From: Rhodospirillales bacterium
Lineage (GTDB): Bacteria; Pseudomonadota; Alphaproteobacteria; Rhodospirillales; SHVQ01
NCBI GenBank assembly: GCA_009694195.1
Contig: SHVQ01000006.1
Location: 31,263-95,262 of the forward strand
Length of the DNA stretch: 64,000 nt
Direction of reading: 5' to 3'
Every line of letters begins with the position of its first letter. Position 1 is the stretch's first letter. Below, one piece after another: positions 44,833 to 53,490 of this stretch. The notes under the pieces were generated by a model, which worked only from the letters and a program-made list of their open reading frames with translations, was not told the origin of the DNA and searched no databases. The position numbers and the translations under genes are program-made.

Positions 44833-45251
44833 GGCTGCTTCGCCTCCGCACGCCGAAACTTCGGCAGCGCGATCTCGTCGGAGACGTGATCGAAGGTGAC
44901 TTCCACTGGCATGCCGACGAAAACCGCCTCGGGCGCGCATTCGACGATTTGCGTCATCATGCGGAGCCCTTCGGCCAGCTCGACGACCGCGACGATGTAG
45001 GGGATATCCTTCTGAAACGCGGGTGAGAGCGCGCGAAACACGGTCGAATGGCTGTACACCTTGCCGCGGCCGGAGAGCGTGCTCCATTCCAGGCGCTCGG
45101 AAAGACAGCTCGTGCAATACCGGCGGGGATAGAATTGGAGCCGCCCGCAGTCGGCGCATCGCTGCGCTGTCAGCATCTCTTTCTTGCACGCCCGCCAGAA
45201 GGCTTCGCTGTCGCCGGTTGGCGTCGGTAGAGGGCGGTCCGTCGCGCTCAT
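44829..45251 (-). CDS. DUF35 Zn-ribbon/OB-fold protein
   Basis: 140 residues from ATG 45251, which overlaps the thiolase stop (ATGA). Rubredoxin-like zinc ribbon with CADCGRLQFYPRRYCTSC (four Cys), then an OB fold with GRGKVYSHSTVFRA. Proteins of this family are obligate partners of SCP-x-like thiolases, for example in steroid side-chain cleavage and archaeal HMG-CoA/thiolase complexes. Overlaps on both sides point to a stoichiometric complex with the 45248-46420 product. Confidence 0.85.
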   Translation of the reverse strand: MSATDRPLPTPTGDSEAFWRACKKEMLTAQRCADCGRLQFYPRRYCTSCLSERLEWSTLSGRGKVYSHSTVFRALSPAFQKDIPYIVAVVELAEGLRMMTQIVECAPEAVFVGMPVEVTFDHVSDEIALPKFRRAEAKQP

Positions 45252-46420
45252 GCGCGGGCCAGGATCACGGTCGCGTGGTTGGACATGATGCCGCCGACGC
45301 CGTGGACGAGGGCGGTCTCGGCATCCCGAACCTGGCGCTCGCCGCAAGCGCCCCTGAGCTGGGCCACAGCCTCGGTCAGATGAAAGATGCCGCCGGGGCG
45401 ACCGGGGTGTGCTTCCGAAAGAAGCCCGCCGTTCGGGTTGACGGGAATCCTGCCCCCGAGATCGATGTGACCCGCCTCGACGAAGGCGCCGCCCTCGCCC
45501 GCGCCGCAGAAACCCAAATCCTCGAGCTGGGAAATGACCGCAATCGTGAAATTATCGTAGAGAAACGCGATGTCGACATCGCCGGTTTTCAACCCGGCCA
45601 TCCGGAACGCGTCGCGGCCCGACTCGACGGCGGCGAAGCTGGTCAGGCTCGGCGCCGCGACCAGATGCTCGTGCGAGTACCCTTGGCCCGCCCCGAGATA
45701 GACGATCGGCTGATGCGGGAGGTCGCGCGCGTGATCGAGGGAAGTGACGACGAGCGCGGCGCCGCCATCCGTCGTGATGGAGCAGTCGAGGCGATGCAGG
45801 GGATCGGCGATCATCGGAGAGGCCAGCACGTCCTCGACCGTGATGGGATCGCGGAACCGCGCCCACGGATTGAGTCCTGCGTGCCGGCGCATGGCGACGG
45901 CGACGCGCGCCATCTGTGCGCCGGTCGTCCCGTACTCGTGCATGTGGCGCCGGGCGATCAGCGCATAGAAGGCCGGGATGGAGACACCATAGGGCAACTC
46001 GAACTCCGGATGGCCGAAGGCCGTCATCTTCTCGACCGCCTGCGTTCGCGACGCGCGCGACACCGTCGGTTCCGCGCACGCGAGCAGGACCGTGCGGCAG
46101 AGGCCGGCCGAGATGGCCGTTGCGGCGACCTCCACCATCTTGGCGAACACCGGGGTTCCGAGATCGATCGTGTAGGTGAAGCGCGGCTTCAGGCCCATGT
46201 ACTCGGAAAGAACGGCGCTGTGGGCGACTTCTTCGCAATAGGTGGGCTCATCGCAGCCGGCCGTGAGCACGCCGTCGATGTCCGCGAGCTTCAAGCCGGC
46301 GTCGAGAATGGCCTTCCGGGCGACTTCGGCATGCAATTGAAGAGAATTAACGCCGGGCGTGCGCGGGCCTTCCGTGCGTCCGATGCCGACGATCGCGGCG
46401 CGACCTGAGGGATCCTTCAT
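45248..46420 (-). CDS. SCP-x-type thiolase-like protein without the nucleophilic cysteine
   Basis: 390 residues from ATG 46420. Thiolase fold of the lipid-transfer/SCP-x group: AAIVGIGRTEG, LKLADIDGVLTAG, ...HGVGGIMSNHATVIL at the end, with the conserved His in NHA. Where thiolases have the acyl-accepting Cys, the sequence reads LGTPVFAKMVEVAATA, with no Cys. Similar Cys-less members with DUF35 partners (Ltp2-type) act as retro-aldolases, so an aldolase or C-C lyase role is an alternative to beta-ketothiolase. Coupled by overlap to the DUF35 gene. Confidence 0.75.
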   Translation of the reverse strand: MKDPSGRAAIVGIGRTEGPRTPGVNSLQLHAEVARKAILDAGLKLADIDGVLTAGCDEPTYCEEVAHSAVLSEYMGLKPRFTYTIDLGTPVFAKMVEVAATAISAGLCRTVLLACAEPTVSRASRTQAVEKMTAFGHPEFELPYGVSIPAFYALIARRHMHEYGTTGAQMARVAVAMRRHAGLNPWARFRDPITVEDVLASPMIADPLHRLDCSITTDGGAALVVTSLDHARDLPHQPIVYLGAGQGYSHEHLVAAPSLTSFAAVESGRDAFRMAGLKTGDVDIAFLYDNFTIAVISQLEDLGFCGAGEGGAFVEAGHIDLGGRIPVNPNGGLLSEAHPGRPGGIFHLTEAVAQLRGACGERQVRDAETALVHGVGGIMSNHATVILARA

Positions 46421-46526
46421 CCGAGTCTTTCCGGCTAAGGCGCAAGGGCTGACTGCTTTTATCGCAGTTGACGCGGTTGCAAAAGACGCAATCAATGCGA
46501 GGAGAGCGGATGAGGAGCGCGCCCCC

Positions 46527-47948
46527 ATGTTGGACCACGACCTCTGCTTTACGCCGGCTGCCGATCTCGTTCGAGCGTTCCGCGCGCGGAAGACATCGCC
46601 GAGCGAGGTGATGGCAGCCGTGTTCGCGCGAATCAAGGCGCTGAACCCGAAAATCAACGCTTACGTGACCCTGGTAGAAGACCAGGCCAAGCGGGAGGCA
46701 AAGGCGGCGACGCGGGCGCTCGGCAGGGGCAAGACGCTGAGGCCGCTGCACGGAATCCCCGTCTCCATTAAGGACGTGTGCGTCACCAAGGGCATCCGCA
46801 CGACCTGGTGCTCGGAAATCTACAAGGACTTCGTGCCGGCCGAGGACGCGCTCGTGGTCGAGCGCTTGAAGGCGGCGGGCGCCATCGTCGTCGGCAAGAC
46901 GAATTCGCCCGAATTCGCGGCCGGCGGCCATACGTTCAACACGCTGTTCGGGCCGACCCGCAATCCCTGGAACACGGCGCTCAGCGCCGGCGGGTCGAGC
47001 GGCGGCGCGGCCGCCGCGCTCGCGGCCGGCATGGGCCCGATCGCCGAGGGATCGGACCTCGGGGGATCGCTCAGGACGCCCGCCGCCTTCTGCGGCGTGG
47101 TCGGGTTTCGCGGCAGCATCGGCCTCGTCCCGGTTTATCCCTCGCAGCTTGCCTGGAACACCCTTAGCGTCCAAGGACCCATGGCGCGAACGGTCGGTGA
47201 CGCGGCGCTCATGTTGTCGACGATCGCGGGCACCGACGACCGTGATCCGCTCTCGTTTGCGGTCGATACGCGCGGGCTTCTCAAGGCCGTCCGGTCGCCG
47301 TCGGTCAAGGGCTGGCGTGTCGCCTGGACGCCCGATCTCAACGGTCTGCTTCCGGTCGAGCCGGAGATCGCGGCCGTGGCGGAAAAGGCGACGCGAGTCT
47401 TCCGCAAGCTCGGCGCCAAGATCGACACTGCGTGTCCCGACTTCAGCGGCTTCGTCGACATCATCATGGGCACGCGCGGGATCGGCATGGTCGCCCAGCA
47501 CGCGGACAAGCTGCCCCGTTGGCGCTCGAAGATGCAAGAGGGGCTGGTCTGGAACATCGAGCAGGGCTTGAGCCTCACGCCTGGCGATGTCGCCCGTGCC
47601 CACTTGCAGCACACACAGCTTTGGAATCGCGTCCGCCGGTTCATGGAGGACTACGATCTCCTCATATTACCGGCGACGGGGACGCTCCCGTTTCCGGTCG
47701 AGCTCCCGTACCCGCCATCTATCGCGGGAAAGACCATGCAGAATTACATGGAGTTTTTTTATATGACGTACGCGATCTCGCTCACCGGCCTGCCGGTGAT
47801 CGTGGTGCCCTGCGGGTTCACGAAGGGCGGGCTTCCCGTCGGGCTGCAGATCGTCGGGCGGCGGCGGCAGGAAGCGGCCGTGCTCTGCGCCGCCGCGGCC
47901 TTCGAGCGGGCGGCGCCGTGGGCGGACAGGCGGCCGCCCGTTATTTGA
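46527..47948 (+). CDS. Amidase (amidase-signature family)
   Basis: 473 residues from ATG 46527 (GAGGAG upstream; the frame is open from 46359 but without homology). Triad K82 (SIKD), S157 (AGGSSGG), S181 (GSDLGGSLR). It is a paralogue of the amidase at 36320-37732 with identical catalytic numbering. It stands alone on the plus strand among minus-strand genes; its last 8 bases overlap the 3' end of the LvaB-like gene tail to tail. Confidence 0.85.
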   Translation: MLDHDLCFTPAADLVRAFRARKTSPSEVMAAVFARIKALNPKINAYVTLVEDQAKREAKAATRALGRGKTLRPLHGIPVSIKDVCVTKGIRTTWCSEIYKDFVPAEDALVVERLKAAGAIVVGKTNSPEFAAGGHTFNTLFGPTRNPWNTALSAGGSSGGAAAALAAGMGPIAEGSDLGGSLRTPAAFCGVVGFRGSIGLVPVYPSQLAWNTLSVQGPMARTVGDAALMLSTIAGTDDRDPLSFAVDTRGLLKAVRSPSVKGWRVAWTPDLNGLLPVEPEIAAVAEKATRVFRKLGAKIDTACPDFSGFVDIIMGTRGIGMVAQHADKLPRWRSKMQEGLVWNIEQGLSLTPGDVARAHLQHTQLWNRVRRFMEDYDLLILPATGTLPFPVELPYPPSIAGKTMQNYMEFFYMTYAISLTGLPVIVVPCGFTKGGLPVGLQIVGRRRQEAAVLCAAAAFERAAPWADRRPPVI

Positions 47949-48321
47949 GACCGAGGCGCTCCAGGTATTTCGGATTGCTCACGCGGACCTGCTGGAGGGC
48001 GCACTCCCAGAGGTGCCGACCGATGGCCGCGTGCTCGGGCGTGCCGGGGCGGAAGACGCCCGTGCGAATACGGCGAATCAGCTCCTTGTTCAGTGACCTC
48101 AGGTCCTCGGCCCTGGTTGGGCCGAGCAGGGTGGCGAGCCTCTGAAGCGCGTCGCGCGCCGCCCGTTCGCCCAACTCCGCATCGCGGGCGGCGATGGCCA
48201 TCGCGTTGGCGATCATGAGCGCGGTATAGCGGCTTTCGTCCGGGACGAGGGGAAGCACGTCGCGGCGCAGCGTTTCGCGCGCGATCGCCAGGAGATCGGC
48301 GCCGTGCGGCCGCTCGCGCAT
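47941..48321 (-). CDS. lvaB: DUF6285/LvaB-like small protein
   Basis: 126 residues, helical, with the pattern RPHGADLLAIARETLRRDVLP, YTALMIANAMAIAARD and NPKYLERL. Such proteins accompany APH-family kinases. In Pseudomonas putida LvaB associates with the kinase LvaA, and the gene order here (kinase stop overlapping this start, ATGA at 48321) supports the same partnership. The symbol is assigned by context and resemblance, not by alignment. Confidence 0.6.
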   Translation of the reverse strand: MRERPHGADLLAIARETLRRDVLPLVPDESRYTALMIANAMAIAARDAELGERAARDALQRLATLLGPTRAEDLRSLNKELIRRIRTGVFRPGTPEHAAIGRHLWECALQQVRVSNPKYLERLGLK

Positions 48322-49343
48322 CAGGCGCCCTCCTGCGTGAGGCGCAGAATCTCGAGCTCGAGCTCCGGCACCACGTGCGCGGTCAACGCCAGCTCCAACG
48401 AGGGCTCGCGTCCGGACACGTGGCGCTGTCCCTGCTGGAGCGCGATGATCGCCCAGCGGGCGTGCGCCATCACCTCATAGTAGTCGATCCTGGCGCGATC
48501 GACCTTGCGGCCGGAGGCCCGCTCGTAGGCCCGGACGAACGCCTCCCGCGACGCGATCCCGCCCGCCACTTTCTCCACCGCGCCGAATCGCCAGCAGCGC
48601 GCGCAGATCCACCCGATGTCCGAGTCCGGGTCGCCGAGATTGGCAAATTCCCAGTCGAGGATCGCGACGAGGCCGTCCTTGCCGGCGAGGTAGTTCCCGG
48701 TGCGGAAGTCCCGGTGGCAGAGAACGACGCTGCCCTTGGGCGGCGCCTCGCGCTCGAGCCACGCGATCCCCCATTCCAGGACGGGTCTCGGATCGGGATG
48801 GACGTCGAGGTAGGCGCGAAAATCGCGGGCCGCCGCGAGGGCAGGTGAAGGTCTCGGCTCGGCGAGAAAGTCGAGGCCGAGGCTCCGGGGATCGAGCGCA
48901 TGGATGCGGGCAAGCTCGACCGCAAGTTCTTCTGCAAGCGTATCATGCCCGCCGCCGAGCGTGTCGTCCTTCACGACGCGGTGACCGGCCGCGATGCCGG
49001 GAAGCCTTCGCATGATAAAAAACGTTTTTTCCAGCACGGATTGGTCCGTGCAAAGCCAAAGCGCTTCCGGTGCTTTAATGCCGCGGGCGTGGACGGCCTG
49101 GATGATGCGGAACTCCTTCGCGCGGTCGTGGCTCGATGGAATCGGGGCCGGCGCATCGGTGCGGAGCACGAGCTCCTGCCGGCCGGCGAACGCGCCGCCC
49201 GCGAAGTCCGCGTCGAGCCGCCAGTTCTCCTGCACGGCGCCGCCGGGGAGCGGCTGGAAATCCGTCACCGTGACCTTCGTCTCCGCAGCCTTGCCGAGGA
49301 ACGTTTCCAGCCGCGCGAGCTCTGGTGTCCGGCTCAGCCCCAC
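48321..49343 (-). CDS. lvaA: APH-family phosphotransferase (LvaA-like 4-hydroxyacyl-CoA kinase)
   Basis: 340 residues from GTG 49343, inside the end of the acyl-CoA dehydrogenase gene. Kinase motifs: catalytic loop HRDFRTGN (H210, D212, N217) and metal-binding LDWEFANLGD (D230). In levulinate catabolism LvaA phosphorylates 4-hydroxyacyl-CoA, and in ACAD10/11 an equivalent APH domain is fused to an acyl-CoA dehydrogenase. Here the kinase and dehydrogenase genes overlap by 10 bases, a split version of that fusion. An antibiotic kinase role is unlikely in this setting. Confidence 0.7.
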   Translation of the reverse strand: MGLSRTPELARLETFLGKAAETKVTVTDFQPLPGGAVQENWRLDADFAGGAFAGRQELVLRTDAPAPIPSSHDRAKEFRIIQAVHARGIKAPEALWLCTDQSVLEKTFFIMRRLPGIAAGHRVVKDDTLGGGHDTLAEELAVELARIHALDPRSLGLDFLAEPRPSPALAAARDFRAYLDVHPDPRPVLEWGIAWLEREAPPKGSVVLCHRDFRTGNYLAGKDGLVAILDWEFANLGDPDSDIGWICARCWRFGAVEKVAGGIASREAFVRAYERASGRKVDRARIDYYEVMAHARWAIIALQQGQRHVSGREPSLELALTAHVVPELELEILRLTQEGA

Positions 49344-50533
49344 CGCCAGAAGTCCTTGTCCTCGTCCGCGAGGAAGCGGGCGAGCACCATCTTGTGCACC
49401 TCGGAGGCACCGTCGACCAACCGAGCTTGCCGCGCGTAGCGGTACATCCATTCGAGCGGGGTGTCCTTGGAGTAGCCCTTGGCGCCGAGGAGCTGGATCG
49501 CGGTGTCGACCGCCTTGTGCAGCACGTCGGCAACCGCGACCTTGGCCATCGACACCTCTTTGCGCGCGAAATCTCCGGTGTCGAGCTTCCACGCCGCATG
49601 CATGGTGAGCAGCCGGCCCATATGGATTTGCATCGCCGCCTCGCCCATCATCCACTGCACGCCCTCATGGTCGATCAGCTTGGCCCCGAAGCTCTCCCGC
49701 TCCTTGATGTAAGCGTTCGCGATTTCGAGCGCGCGCCGCGCCATTCCGAGCCAGCGCATGCAGTGCGTGAGCCGCGCGGTGCCGAGACGGATTTGCGCGA
49801 CCTTCAAGCCGTCGCCGACGCCCATCAGCCGGTTCTCGTCCGGAATGCGAAGTCCATCGAGCACGAGCTCGCAGTGCCCGCCGTGCTCCTCCGGCCCCAT
49901 GATGGGGATGCGCCGGACGATCTCCCAGCCGGGCTGGTCGCGGTCGAAGAGAAAAGCGGTGAGGCCCTTGCGCTTGTCGCCGCCGGTCCGGGCGACCAGG
50001 ACGAAATGCTGCGCCACGCCGGCCCCGGTGATGAACCACTTGCGGCCGCGCACGACCCAGTCGGTGCCGTCCTTGGTCGCCGTGGTCAGCGTCATTCCGG
50101 CGGGGTCGGAACCGGAGCCGGGGTGCGGCTCCGTCATCACGATCGCCGACCGCGCGCGGCCGTCGATGATCGGCTGCAGCCAACGATCCTTCTGCGCCTC
50201 GGTCGCCACCTTGTTGAGCAGGATCATATTGCCGTCGTCGGGCGCCGCGGCATTGAAGACCACGGGGCCGAAGATAGAGCGGTTCATTTCCTCGTAGCAG
50301 GCCGCCATGCCGACCACCGGAAATCCCTGGCCGCCGCGGGACTTGGGCATGGCAAGCGCCCACAGGCCCTGGCGCTTTGCCTCGGCGCGTAGCGGGTCCA
50401 GAAGCTCCGGTCGGATGTTCTCGTGATCGTCGAACGAATCGGCGCGCGATTCGAGCGGGATCACTTTCTCTTCGACGAATGCGCGGATACGCCGCCTCGT
50501 CTCCTCGATCTCCTTGGGCAGCGTGAAGTCCAT
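49334..50533 (-). CDS. lvaC: Acyl-CoA dehydrogenase family protein (LvaC/ACAD11-like)
   Basis: 399 residues from ATG 50533; the frame runs much further upstream as a shadow of the synthetase gene. FAD-binding segments AIVMTEPHPGSGSDPAGM and KWFITGAGVAQHFVLVART, DFARKEVSMAKVAVADVLHKA and a C-terminal YRYARQARLVDGASEVHKMVLAR. With the adjacent kinase it is expected to remove phosphate from 4-phosphoacyl-CoA (isomerising to 3-hydroxyacyl-CoA) rather than to do ordinary dehydrogenation. That function is inferred from the lva and ACAD11 systems. Confidence 0.75.
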   Translation of the reverse strand: MDFTLPKEIEETRRRIRAFVEEKVIPLESRADSFDDHENIRPELLDPLRAEAKRQGLWALAMPKSRGGQGFPVVGMAACYEEMNRSIFGPVVFNAAAPDDGNMILLNKVATEAQKDRWLQPIIDGRARSAIVMTEPHPGSGSDPAGMTLTTATKDGTDWVVRGRKWFITGAGVAQHFVLVARTGGDKRKGLTAFLFDRDQPGWEIVRRIPIMGPEEHGGHCELVLDGLRIPDENRLMGVGDGLKVAQIRLGTARLTHCMRWLGMARRALEIANAYIKERESFGAKLIDHEGVQWMMGEAAMQIHMGRLLTMHAAWKLDTGDFARKEVSMAKVAVADVLHKAVDTAIQLLGAKGYSKDTPLEWMYRYARQARLVDGASEVHKMVLARFLADEDKDFWRWG

Positions 50534-50541
50534 GCTCGCTC

Positions 50542-52164
50542 CTACAGCTCTTTCGCGCGCTCGCGCAGGACGAATTTCTGGATCTTGCCGGTGGAGGTCT
50601 TGGGGAGCGCGCCGAAGACGACCGTCCTCGGGATCTTGAAGGATGCCATGTGCTCGCGGCACCAAGCGACGATTTCCTCCGCGCGGACGTTGCCTTCCCA
50701 TTCGGCCTTGAGGGTGACGAAGGCGCACGGCGTCTCGCCCCATTTCTCGTCGGGCTTTGCGACGACGGCAGCCTCCATCACCCGGGGATGACGGTAAAGC
50801 ACCTCCTCGACTTCCAGGCTGGAGATGTTCTCGCCGCCGGAAATGATCACGTCCTTCGAGCGGTCTTTCACCTCCATGTAGCCGTCCGGATGCATGACGC
50901 CGAGATCGCCTGTATGGAACCAACCGCCGGCGAAGGCGTCCGCCGTCGCGCGCCCGTTCTTGAGGTACCCCTTCATCACGGTATTTCCGCGGAGGAGGAC
51001 CTCGCCCATGGTCTTGCCGTCGGCGGGGACAGGGGCGAGCGTTTGCGGATCGGCCACCATCAGCTCCGCCACCGTCGGATAACGAACGCCCTGGCGGGAC
51101 ATCTTCGTGGCCTTCTCTTCGAGGCCGAGGTCGTCCCAGTCGCGCTGCCACGCGCACACCGACGCGGGGCCGAAGGTTTCGGTGAGGCCGTAGAGGTGGG
51201 TCACGCGGAACCCCATGCGCTCCATCGCGGCGATGACCGGGCTCGGCGGCGCGGCCCCGCCCGTCGCGACCTCGACCGTGTGGTCGAAGCGGACCTTCAC
51301 GTCGTCGGGTGCGTGGATCAGCATGTTGAGCACCACGGGCGCGCCGCACATGTTGGTTACGCGGTTCGCCTTGATGGCGGGAAAGACGAGCGTGGGCTCG
51401 GGCCGCCGGACGCACACATGAGTGCCGCCCGCCGCCGTCACCGCCCATGTGTGGCTCCAGCCGTTGCAGTGGAACATGGGCAACGTCCAGAGATACACGG
51501 TTTCGGGACCGAACCGCATCACGAGGGCGTTGCCGAGCGCATTCAGGAATGCGCCGCGGTGGTGACAGACGACGCCCTTCGGATTGCCTGTTGTCCCGGA
51601 CGTATAATTGAGGGTGATGGCGTTCCATTCGTTCGCGGGCGGCGTCCACGAAAATGCGGGATCGCCGGCGGCCAGGAAGGACTCGTAGTCGGTGTCCCCG
51701 AGACGCTCGCCGCGCTCGGGAGCGAGAGGATCGTCGATGTCGACCACGGCCAATTGCCGCTTGAGCGTGCCTAACGCTTTCTTGATGACCGGGGCGAACT
51801 CCCGGTCGGTCATCAGTACCTTTGATTCGGCGTGCGCCAGGATGAAGGCGATCGTATCGGCATCCAGGCGAAAGTTGAGGGCGTTCAAGACCGCGCCGGT
51901 CATCGGCACGCCGTAGTGGGCCTCCAGAAGCGCGGGGCCGTTCGGGGCCATGACGGATACCGTATCCCCCGGCCCGACTCCGCGCCCGGCGAGCGCGCTC
52001 GCAAGGCGCCGGCAGCGGCTCTCCAGGTCGCGGTACGAGAACCGGTGTGGACCATGCACGACTGCCGTCTTCTCCGGGTACGCAGCCGCGGCCCAAGCAA
52101 GGAACGAGAGCGGCGTGAGCGCCCGGAAATTGGCCGGCGTCTGCTCCAGGTCACGCTCGAACAT
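50542..52164 (-). CDS. lvaE: Acyl-CoA synthetase, AMP-forming (LvaE-like)
   Basis: 540 residues from ATG 52164; the frame extends to 52314, but that part overlaps a likely operator and lacks homology. ANL-superfamily motifs: YTSGTTGNPKG, YGLTE, HTGD, DVIISGGENIS and the C-terminal lysine in KTSTGKIQK. It belongs to the medium-chain/fatty-acyl group common in Proteobacteria. It lies 8 bases before the dehydrogenase gene, first in the E-C-A-B order, so it should supply the CoA ester to the kinase/dehydrogenase pair. Confidence 0.75.
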   Translation of the reverse strand: MFERDLEQTPANFRALTPLSFLAWAAAAYPEKTAVVHGPHRFSYRDLESRCRRLASALAGRGVGPGDTVSVMAPNGPALLEAHYGVPMTGAVLNALNFRLDADTIAFILAHAESKVLMTDREFAPVIKKALGTLKRQLAVVDIDDPLAPERGERLGDTDYESFLAAGDPAFSWTPPANEWNAITLNYTSGTTGNPKGVVCHHRGAFLNALGNALVMRFGPETVYLWTLPMFHCNGWSHTWAVTAAGGTHVCVRRPEPTLVFPAIKANRVTNMCGAPVVLNMLIHAPDDVKVRFDHTVEVATGGAAPPSPVIAAMERMGFRVTHLYGLTETFGPASVCAWQRDWDDLGLEEKATKMSRQGVRYPTVAELMVADPQTLAPVPADGKTMGEVLLRGNTVMKGYLKNGRATADAFAGGWFHTGDLGVMHPDGYMEVKDRSKDVIISGGENISSLEVEEVLYRHPRVMEAAVVAKPDEKWGETPCAFVTLKAEWEGNVRAEEIVAWCREHMASFKIPRTVVFGALPKTSTGKIQKFVLRERAKEL

Positions 52165-52297
52165 GCTGCGCGCGCGCTTCGACAGAATGGCGGCCTCCGC
52201 GTCCGTGATTATCGCGCCTGCCGCGGCGAGCCTGCCGCGCCACCAAGCGGAAGGCACGCCGGCCCGCGCGCGCCACATTGACACCCGTGACAGCGCC

Positions 52298-52315
52298 TGT
52301 ATACGATCGTACACA
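52298..52315. promoter_or_regulatory. Near-perfect 18-bp palindrome, possible GntR/FCD operator
   Basis: TGTATACGATCGTACACA has nine-base half-sites with a single mismatch. It lies in the 266-base gap between the divergent acyl-CoA synthetase (minus) and polyamine-type binding protein (plus) genes. TGTATAC-type half-sites are common operators of FadR/FCD regulators, and such a regulator is encoded at 56525-57232. No convincing promoter boxes seen beside it. Confidence 0.45.
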
Positions 52316-52430
52316 CGAGCGGCTAGAGACTGCCCAACAAGAAGATTTCAACGTTATCGACCGGGGAGAGGCTGCAGCTTTACTCATACGTTCGGCGAAT
52401 CGGCCCAATCCGGGCCGACAGGGAGGTATT

Positions 52431-53465
52431 ATGAAAGCTCGATTGGTTACAGGACTTGCTCTGGCCGCGCTCGGATTTTCCTTCCAGGCCGAGGCGCAGC
52501 AACGCATCACCGTCACCGTCTACAGCGGTGTCTGGGGGAGCTCCCAGCAGACGTGTATCCTCGATCCGTTCCTGAAGGCGACCGGCATCACCGCCGTGCC
52601 CGAGCCCGGCATCTCCAGCGTTACGGTCACGAAGCTGAAGCAGTCGATGCCCAATCCGTCGATCGACGTGGCCTGGGTTGACGGCGGGGTTTCGGAACTC
52701 GGTTGGGCCGAGGGCGTGTTCGACGTCATCGATCCGGCGAAGGTTCCCAATCTCTCAGGGCTGGAGCCGCGGGCGGCGATCAAAACCAAGGATGGCAAGA
52801 TCTTCGCGCTCAACACCGGCTACTACGGCTTCGGGATGTTTTACAACACGAAGGAGATCACGCAGGAGCCGACGTCCTGGTGGGATCTCTGGAAGCCCGA
52901 GTATGCGAATCGCGTCATGTCTCCCGCTCCGGCGCAAGCGCCCTTCCCCGGATATTTCCTGCACTTGAACAAGTTACTCGGTGGCAGTCCGCAGAACTTC
53001 ACGCCGGGTATTGAGAAATTCAAGACGCTCAAGGCCGCGTCTTATTACACGGCTACCGGCGCCATTCAGTCGGCGATCCAGAGCGGCGAAGTCGTCATCG
53101 GCGCCTTCTACGTCAATTCCACGTGGGCCTTGGCCGACCAGGGAATGCCGATCGCCGCAGTTTCTCCGAAAGAAGGTGCCACGACCGGCGACATCCGCGT
53201 GCACATCGCCAAGGGCACCAAGAACCTGGAGAACGCCTACAAGTTCATCAACTTCGCGGTGAGCCCCGATGCTCTGAACTGCCTCGCCGAGAAGCTCTAC
53301 GTGGGACCGCCCCTCAAGACTCCGACCCTTCCGCAAAAAATCGCCGACCGCATGCCGTGGGGAAAGGGTGGCAACGTCAGCCAGTTGGTCATTCCCGATT
53401 GGAACGAGGTCAACAACAGGAAGGCGGAGCTCCTCGATACGTGGAACCGCCAGGTGGTGAAGTAA
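52431..53465 (+). CDS. Polyamine-type (PotD-like) ABC substrate-binding protein
   Basis: 344 residues with a signal peptide ([20 protein letters not shown], cleavage after A22). The ribosome site GGGAGGT is near-ideal. Family 1 extracellular binding protein of the spermidine/putrescine class: [12 protein letters not shown] at the N-terminus, [31 protein letters not shown] and [21 protein letters not shown]. First gene of an ABC-importer operon with PotA-, PotB- and PotC-like partners. The downstream amine oxidase suggests an amine or amino-acid ligand. Confidence 0.85.
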   Translation: MKARLVTGLALAALGFSFQAEAQQRITVTVYSGVWGSSQQTCILDPFLKATGITAVPEPGISSVTVTKLKQSMPNPSIDVAWVDGGVSELGWAEGVFDVIDPAKVPNLSGLEPRAAIKTKDGKIFALNTGYYGFGMFYNTKEITQEPTSWWDLWKPEYANRVMSPAPAQAPFPGYFLHLNKLLGGSPQNFTPGIEKFKTLKAASYYTATGAIQSAIQSGEVVIGAFYVNSTWALADQGMPIAAVSPKEGATTGDIRVHIAKGTKNLENAYKFINFAVSPDALNCLAEKLYVGPPLKTPTLPQKIADRMPWGKGGNVSQLVIPDWNEVNNRKAELLDTWNRQVVK

Positions 53466-53490
53466 GTCGCTTCTCAAGTCAACCCTTGCG

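Noticed and set aside
46452..46468. ACTGC/GCAGT inverted repeat upstream of the second amidase
   Set aside because: Five-base arms are too short to separate from chance, and no regulator gene is nearby.
48321..49343. Aminoglycoside-resistance kinase
   Set aside because: The APH fold is there, but the overlapping acyl-CoA dehydrogenase, DUF6285-like protein and acyl-CoA synthetase point to acyl-CoA metabolism.
52165..52314. Extension of the acyl-CoA synthetase to GTG 52314
   Set aside because: The extra 50 residues lack homology, no ribosome site precedes the GTG, and the start would lie in the near-palindromic operator candidate; ATG 52164 begins the recognisable domain.
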